DNA from: Kribbella sp. ALI-6-A
GTDB lineage: Bacteria; Actinomycetota; Actinomycetes; Propionibacteriales; Kribbellaceae
Assembly: GCF_001984195.1 (NCBI RefSeq)
Contig: NZ_MTQN01000010.1
Span: 248,001-312,000 of the forward strand
Reading direction: 5' to 3'
Length of the DNA stretch: 64,000 nucleotides
Every line of letters begins with the position of its first letter. Position 1 is the first letter of the stretch. The notes beneath the pieces are model-generated. The model saw nothing but the letters and a program-made list of their open reading frames with translations. It was not told where the DNA came from and made no database searches. The translations under genes were made by a program, and so were the position numbers. This document shows positions 59,204 to 64,000 of this stretch, piece after piece.

Positions 59204-59231
59204 GAACTTCGTTTCTGGCGCAGGCATCTAA
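59204..59231 (+). promoter_or_regulatory. Alternative-sigma-type promoter A
   Basis: GAACTT (59204-59209), 16 nt, ATCTAA (59226-59231). With promoter B at 59864-59891 it shares AACTTCG, 16-nt spacing, GCATCTA and the downstream TAAGGGG. ECF-type -35 elements often contain GAAC. The controlling sigma factor is unknown and does not match ECF42. Confidence 0.6.
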
Positions 59232-59258
59232 CAGTTGTCTCTTAAGGGGGGACAGCTC

Positions 59259-59849
59259 ATGAAATCGATCCGTACCAACCGTCAACCGATCCGCACGCTC
59301 GTCGCGATCCTGGCCGTCGCCGCCGTACCGGTGGGCGCGGTCGCTGTGCCGGCGATGGCCGGCGCGTCCACCACCACCACCACCGCCACCACCTGCCCGA
59401 CGGGCTGGGGGTCATTGCCTGAGGCAAGCACCTACCGCGGCGCCGGCACGCTGACCGGCGTCCGGACCGGACGGCACGCCTGTTTCGACCGGGTCGTCTT
59501 CGACGTCAAGGGTGCGCCGTCGTGGTTCCGGGTGCACTACGTCGAGAACGTTTCGACTGTGGGACAAGGTGAAATCGTGCCGCTGCGGGGAGGCGCGAAG
59601 CTGGAGATCGTGCTGTCGGTGCCGTCGTACGACGACGCGGGCCGCAGCACCTACAGCCCGGCCAACCCGAACGAACTGTCGAACGTCACCGGCTACCGGA
59701 CCTTCCGGCAGCTCGCGACCGCGGGCAGCTTCGAAGGCGAGACCACGATCGGCCTGGGTGTCCGCGCCCGTCTGCCGTTCCGCGTCTTCACCCTCGCCGG
59801 CACCGGCACCACCAGCCGCATCGTGGTCGACGTCGCCCACAGCTGGTAA
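59259..59849 (+). CDS. Secreted AMIN-like domain protein
   Basis: 196 residues. A Sec signal peptide (basic start, hydrophobic 17-35, VPAMAGA cleavage region), a Thr-rich linker and an AMIN-like beta domain (about 60-195, CFDRVVFDVKGAPSWFRVHYV) with two cysteines. AMIN-like domains are thought to bind cell-wall polymers. ATG 59259 follows AAGGGGGGA. Expressed from promoter A. Confidence 0.8.
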   Translation: MKSIRTNRQPIRTLVAILAVAAVPVGAVAVPAMAGASTTTTTATTCPTGWGSLPEASTYRGAGTLTGVRTGRHACFDRVVFDVKGAPSWFRVHYVENVSTVGQGEIVPLRGGAKLEIVLSVPSYDDAGRSTYSPANPNELSNVTGYRTFRQLATAGSFEGETTIGLGVRARLPFRVFTLAGTGTTSRIVVDVAHSW

Positions 59850-59863
59850 ACACCTGGCATCGG

Positions 59864-59891
59864 CAACTTCGGTGCCCCCCGGCGCATCTAG
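59864..59891 (+). promoter_or_regulatory. Alternative-sigma-type promoter B
   Basis: CAACTT (59864-59869), 16 nt, ATCTAG (59886-59891), followed by TAAGGGG before the ATG at 59916. Near-duplicate of promoter A. Confidence 0.6.
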
Positions 59892-59915
59892 CAAGTGTCC
59901 TAAGGGGATGACCAC

Positions 59916-60878
59916 ATGCCAGCTGTCGCCGCACTACCGGACGGGTACACCGTACGGCCTCCGGAACCTTCCGATGCCGAGGCGTTGTTCGCGATGCTTG
60001 CGGATTACAACACCGCCTTGATCGGGTTTTCCGACGCCACGGTGACCGAGGTGGCCGAGCGGATCGTCGAGCCTGGGTTCGATCGGAGGACCGACGGGTT
60101 CCTGGTGTTCGGTGGGGAAGGGCGGCCGGTGGGGTACGGGACCGCCTTCGGCAAGGGGGATCGGCAGGTCGTCGGCATCCAGGTGTGGTCCCGCACACCG
60201 GCGGTCGCCGCCTGGCTGTACGAGCGAACGATGGACCGGGCCCGCGAGATGGGCCGGCAGAACGGTCATGCGGAGATCACCGTCGAGACCGACATCTACC
60301 GGGCCGACGAGCCGCAGCGTGGTCTGCTGGCCGGTCACGCCTTCACCAACGGTACGACGTACCACCGGATGCGGATCGACCACGGCGAACCGGTCGCGAG
60401 GCCGGCGCCGCCGGCCGGTGTCGTCGTCCGGCGAGGTGCGTGGGACGACGCGTCCCGCTGGACCGCGCACGAGCTCATCATCGAGTGCTTTCAAGGCCAG
60501 TACGGCTTTGTGGTCCGGCCGCACGAGGAGTGGGTGGAGTACCTCGAACTGTCGTCCACCTTCGACTGGTCCCAGATGACGATGCTCGAGGTCGACGGCC
60601 GTGCGGTCGCGCTGCGCATCTGCACCGACGAGCACCTCGAGAACGACGACTGCGGGTGCGTCGGAATGCTGTGTGTGCTGGAGGAGTTTCGCGGGCGCGG
60701 GCTGGCGAGGTTCCTGCTGCAGGACGCGTTCGCCCACGACTCGGCCGCGGGCCGCGCCGGCACGATGCTCGACGTCGACACCAACAACCCGACGCCCGCG
60801 CTCGGCCTCTACCTGGCGGTCGGCATGCGACCGATCCTCGTCTCCGACGGGTGGCGCCGCGTCCTGTCGGTCAACTGA
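59916..60878 (+). CDS. Tandem GNAT acetyltransferase
   Basis: 320 residues with two GNAT modules, like mycothiol synthase MshD but shorter. The N-terminal module (about 10-155) lacks a good acetyl-CoA loop; the C-terminal one (about 165-320) has LEEFRGRGLARFLLQ and DVDTNNPTPALGLYLAVGM. The second half is probably catalytic. Preceded by AAGGGGATG ribosome binding region and promoter B. Its stop overlaps the convergent RibD-C gene by 8 bp. Confidence 0.85.
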   Translation: MPAVAALPDGYTVRPPEPSDAEALFAMLADYNTALIGFSDATVTEVAERIVEPGFDRRTDGFLVFGGEGRPVGYGTAFGKGDRQVVGIQVWSRTPAVAAWLYERTMDRAREMGRQNGHAEITVETDIYRADEPQRGLLAGHAFTNGTTYHRMRIDHGEPVARPAPPAGVVVRRGAWDDASRWTAHELIIECFQGQYGFVVRPHEEWVEYLELSSTFDWSQMTMLEVDGRAVALRICTDEHLENDDCGCVGMLCVLEEFRGRGLARFLLQDAFAHDSAAGRAGTMLDVDTNNPTPALGLYLAVGMRPILVSDGWRRVLSVN

Positions 60879-61410
60879 GGATCTTGAACCACAGGTTCGT
60901 CGCCTGGGGAACGGCGCTGTGGTGCACCCGTTCGAGCTGCACCGTGCGCCCGCCGGGGTAGTGGAACAGCGGAGTCCCGTCCCCGAGAAGGACCGGTACG
61001 ACGATGGTGAGAACCTCGTCGAGCCGGCCCGCCTCGAGACACTGGCGGGCGATGTCGGCGCCGAGCACGTTGACGTAGCCGTCGCCGGCCGCGGCTTCGG
61101 CCGCCGCCAGCCCGGTGAGTACGTCGGGCACGAAGAAGACGCCGGGGGAGTCGGCGGCTGGGTGATGGGTGACCACGTACTGCGGCCCGTCCCAGCCGCC
61201 GCCGAAGGCCTTGCCTGCGTTCTCGTCGTTTTTGTGCGGATCGTCGCCGCGGTACGTCGTGGCGCCGACCAGCAGCGCGCCGACGTCGCCGATCAGCTCA
61301 CCGACCAGCGGGTTGGGGCCGAGGTGGTCGGTCAGCCAGGACATGTCGCCGCCGGGACCGGCGATGTAGCCGTCGAGCGACATGGAGACGGAGTACAGGA
61401 TCTTGGCCAT
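60871..61410 (-). CDS. Dihydrofolate reductase/RibD C-terminal-family protein
   Basis: 179 residues: ILYSVSMSLDGYIAGPGGDMSWL, GALLVGATTYRG, DGYVNVLGADIARQCLEAGRLDEV mark the RibD-C (YwjB-like) fold, an NADPH-dependent reductase family. Biosynthetic RibD is unlikely because no deaminase domain is present. ATG 61410 follows GGAAGGA, which lies inside a 9-bp hairpin (61421-61465). Confidence 0.88.
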   Translation of the reverse strand: MAKILYSVSMSLDGYIAGPGGDMSWLTDHLGPNPLVGELIGDVGALLVGATTYRGDDPHKNDENAGKAFGGGWDGPQYVVTHHPAADSPGVFFVPDVLTGLAAAEAAAGDGYVNVLGADIARQCLEAGRLDEVLTIVVPVLLGDGTPLFHYPGGRTVQLERVHHSAVPQATNLWFKILS

Positions 61411-61420
61411 CGAGAACGTC

Positions 61421-61465
61421 CTTCCGGGGTTGCCTTTCCAATGTTCAGACGAGCAGCCCCGGAAG
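61421..61465 (-). promoter_or_regulatory. 5'-UTR hairpin covering the ribosome binding site
   Basis: CTTCCGGGG (61421-61429) and CCCCGGAAG (61457-61465) are perfect 9-bp complements. On the minus transcript the 3' arm includes part of GGAAGGA before ATG 61410, so folding would hide it. Confidence 0.45.
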
Positions 61466-61647
61466 AACTCATCGGTCAAGGAGCCTGAACGCCTGCTCGG
61501 GGTGCCTCGCTGTGCGCCGATCGTGACGAACCGTTGACGAACGAGGTCGGCGACTGCAAGCTTTGGCTACTACGGCGCAAGAAGTTGGCATACAAGCGCA
61601 AGTTACGTAGCTCCGCCCGCAGTTCCCGCCCAGACCTGAGGACGTCC

Positions 61648-64000
61648 ATGAAACGGAGCCAGCCCCGCAGGCGGCTGATCGGTGGCCTGCTCTGCGCAGC
61701 CCTGATCCTCGCCGGTGCCACACCGGCCATCGCCTCCGCGACCGTCACCACCGACACCGCCCAGACCGCAGCCGCCGCCCCCGCGGCTGCGCTTCCGCGG
61801 ACCTTGTCCGCGAGCAGCCAACTGGGGGAGTACCCGGCCACGAACGCCGGCGACGGCAATCAGAACTCGTACTGGGAAAGCAACAACAGCCAGTTCCCGC
61901 AGTGGTTGCGGGCGGACCTCGGCGCCACGAAGAGTGTCGACCGGGTCGTGCTCAAGCTCCCGTCCTCCTGGGGTGCCCGCACTCAGACCCTGTCCGTGCA
62001 GGGCAGCACCGACGGAACGTCGTACCGGGATGTCGTGACCAGCACCGGCTACGGCTTCAGCCCGGCCAACGCGAACACCGTGACGATCACGTTCCCGGCC
62101 ACCAGCCTGCGCTACGTGCGGCTGAACATCACCGCGAACACCGGCTGGCCCGCCGGTCAGTTGTCCGAGTTCGAGGTGCACGGCCCGGACACCGGCGACA
62201 CCCAGAGCCCGACCGCGCCCGGAAACCTGACCCTGACCGAGCCCGCGACCGGCCAGATCCGGCTCGCCTGGACCGCCGCCACCGACAACGTCGGCGTCAC
62301 CGGGTACGTCGTCTACCGCAACAACACCGTCGTCACCACGGTCGCCGGCACCGTGCTCAGCTACACCGACAACCAGCCGTCCTCGGCGACCGTCGAGTAC
62401 TTCGTCCGCGCGAAGGATGCCGCCGGCAACGAGTCCGGCGACAGCAACCGGGTCCGCCGGGCCGGTCAGGGCGGCGGCACCAACCTCGCGACCGGCAAGC
62501 CGATCGAGGCGTCGTCCACCGTGCACAGCTTCGTCGCCGCCAACGCCAACGACAACAACATCGCGACGTACTGGGAGTCCAACGGCTTCCCGGCCACGCT
62601 GACCGTCAAGCTCGGTTCGAACGCGGACGTGAGCTCGGTCGTGGTCAAGCTGAACCCCGACCAGGCCTGGGGCCAGCGCACCCAGAACTTCGAGGTGCTC
62701 GGCCGCGAGCAGAACGCGACGACCTTCAGCTCGCTGTCCGGCCGGGCGAACCACGTCTTCAACCCGTCCGCGCAGAACACCGTCGAGATCCCGGTCAGCG
62801 GACGGGTCGCCGACCTGCGGCTGCAGTTCTTCAGCAACACCGGCGCGCCCGGCGGCCAGGTCGCCGAGCTCCAGGTCGTCGGAACCGCCGCACCGAACCC
62901 GGACCTGGTCGTCAGCGACCTGTCGTGGACGCCGGCCACCCCGAGCGAGACCAGCCCGGTCACGCTCTCCGCGACTGTTCGCAACATCGGCTCGGCCGCT
63001 GCTCCGGCGAGCACGGTCAACTTCACCCTCGGCGGCACGGTCGTCGGCAGCTCCCCGGTCGGTGCGCTCGCCGCCGGTGCCTCGGCCACGGTCACCCTCA
63101 ACGCGGGGACCCGCGCGCAGGGCAGCTACGCCGTCGGCGCGGTGGTCGACCCGACCAACACAGTGGTCGAGCAGAACAACGACAACAACTCCTTCACGGC
63201 GCCCACGCAACTGGTGATTGCGCAGGCGCCCGGCCCAGACCTCCAGATCACCGGGATCACCACCAACCCGGCCAACCCGGCGGTCGGGCAGGCCGTCAGC
63301 ATCACCGTCGCGGTGCACAACCGTGGCACGTCGGCGTCCGCCGCCGGCTCGGTGACCCGGGTCGTCGTCGGCGGTACGACGCTGAACGGCAGCACCCCGG
63401 CGATCGCGGCAGGCGCCACCAGCAACGTCGCGATCAGCGGCACCTGGACGGCGACCAACGGCGGCGCGACGATCACCGCGACGGCCGACGCGACCAACGT
63501 CGTGGCCGAGACCAGTGAGACCAACAACACCTTCGCCCGGGCGATCGTGGTCGGCCGCGGCGCCGCCGTACCGTACACGTCGTACGAGGCGGAGGCGGCG
63601 AACTACCAAGGTCAGCTGCTGGTCTCGGACCCGCTGCGCACGTTCGGCCACACGAACTTCGCGACCGAGTCGTCGGGGCGCAGTTCGGTCCGGCTGGACA
63701 GCCAGGGCCAGTTCGTCGAGTTCACCTCGACCAACCAGTCGAACTCGATCGTGGTCCGCAACTCCATTCCCGACTCCGCCAACGGACAGGGGCTCGAGGC
63801 AACGATCAGCCTGTACGTGAACGGCACTTTCAGCCGCAAACTGACGCTGTCGTCACGGCACAGCTGGCTGTACGGCAACACCGACCAGCCCGAGGGCCTG
63901 ACCAACACCCCAGGTGGTGACGCGCGCCGGCTGTTCGACGAGTCGCACGCGTTGCTCGGCACGTCGTACCCGCCGGGCACGAAGTTCAAGCTGCAGCGCG
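61648..64000 (+). CDS. Secreted multi-domain carbohydrate-binding protein, N-terminal part
   Basis: The frame is open to the window end (784 codons) so the C-terminus is missing. Signal peptide about 1-30 (IGGLLCAALILAGATPAIAS). Then F5/8 type C (discoidin) domain about 60-175, fibronectin III about 190-270, second discoidin about 280-410, two CARDB repeats about 415-630, then a region beginning YTSYEAEAANYQG that resembles the start of the catalytic part of GH87-type glucanases. It probably degrades an extracellular polysaccharide. GAGGA precedes ATG; a possible promoter is TTGGCA-17-TAGCTC (61585-61613). Confidence 0.8.
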   Translation, partial: MKRSQPRRRLIGGLLCAALILAGATPAIASATVTTDTAQTAAAAPAAALPRTLSASSQLGEYPATNAGDGNQNSYWESNNSQFPQWLRADLGATKSVDRVVLKLPSSWGARTQTLSVQGSTDGTSYRDVVTSTGYGFSPANANTVTITFPATSLRYVRLNITANTGWPAGQLSEFEVHGPDTGDTQSPTAPGNLTLTEPATGQIRLAWTAATDNVGVTGYVVYRNNTVVTTVAGTVLSYTDNQPSSATVEYFVRAKDAAGNESGDSNRVRRAGQGGGTNLATGKPIEASSTVHSFVAANANDNNIATYWESNGFPATLTVKLGSNADVSSVVVKLNPDQAWGQRTQNFEVLGREQNATTFSSLSGRANHVFNPSAQNTVEIPVSGRVADLRLQFFSNTGAPGGQVAELQVVGTAAPNPDLVVSDLSWTPATPSETSPVTLSATVRNIGSAAAPASTVNFTLGGTVVGSSPVGALAAGASATVTLNAGTRAQGSYAVGAVVDPTNTVVEQNNDNNSFTAPTQLVIAQAPGPDLQITGITTNPANPAVGQAVSITVAVHNRGTSASAAGSVTRVVVGGTTLNGSTPAIAAGATSNVAISGTWTATNGGATITATADATNVVAETSETNNTFARAIVVGRGAAVPYTSYEAEAANYQGQLLVSDPLRTFGHTNFATESSGRSSVRLDSQGQFVEFTSTNQSNSIVVRNSIPDSANGQGLEATISLYVNGTFSRKLTLSSRHSWLYGNTDQPEGLTNTPGGDARRLFDESHALLGTSYPPGTKFKLQR

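Overview
The window is high-GC (about 70% by eye) actinobacterial chromosome with strong G/C third-position bias, many GTG starts and several probable leaderless genes. A LytR-CpsA-Psr protein, a WYL regulator, an F420-type reductase, an SCO4226-like protein and LAL/TetR/GntR regulators point to a soil actinomycete (a Kribbella/Nocardioidaceae- or Streptomyces-like genome is my guess; genus not proven). I see no rRNA, tRNA, CRISPR array, IS element or prophage.

Layout. 1-4450: end of an LCP gene, an ECF42-type sigma factor with a divergent DGPF/YciI gene, an alpha/beta hydrolase-YdeI operon, and a superoxide dismutase. ECF42-type promoters (TGTCGA-N17-CGAC) precede the DGPF gene and the hydrolase, and a one-mismatch copy precedes a second YciI gene at 58890. 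4740-10242: quinone-reductase-like enzyme beside the apparent start of a lost regulator, a HemK-like methyltransferase and a fused alpha-beta glycyl-tRNA synthetase, then a strong terminator and ten 12-bp tandem repeats. 10749-18902: hydrolase, SGNH esterase, GntR regulator, and a tight operon of isopropylmalate/tartrate-dehydrogenase-like, aconitase-like and aldehyde dehydrogenase-cupin fusion genes. 18938-22106: a DtxR/IdeR-like box, a VIT-type metal transporter, a fused EtfB-EtfA flavoprotein and a ChrB-like protein.

22135-30598: an RpiR regulator divergent from a six-gene operon (C45 Ntn-hydrolase, siderophore-type ABC transporter, PLP dehydratase), followed by a two-gene membrane operon with FTR1-like ExxE motifs. 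The operon reads as a metallophore uptake-and-dismantling system. 30695-41947: TldD/TldE, metallo-beta-lactamase protein, kinase/phospho-lyase fusion, RNase Z, F420-type reductase, epoxide hydrolase, WYL regulator, APH(6)-like kinase and hydrolase.

41941-51415: SDR and TetR pair with two matching operators, the TetR carrying thirteen N-terminal heptad repeats; an HtrA-type protease with a pentapeptide insert; an epimerase and TetR each overlapped by a tiny upstream ORF; an SAH-riboswitch-like leader whose pseudoknot competes with a Shine-Dalgarno-masking hairpin, then metH; GNAT. 51421-64000: LAL regulator, MFS transporter, DUF4242 protein, an acid phosphatase remnant, TetR-SDR pair with three operators, methyltransferase, GNATs, two genes with matched alternative-sigma-type promoters, a RibD-C reductase and the start of a large secreted carbohydrate-active protein running off the window.
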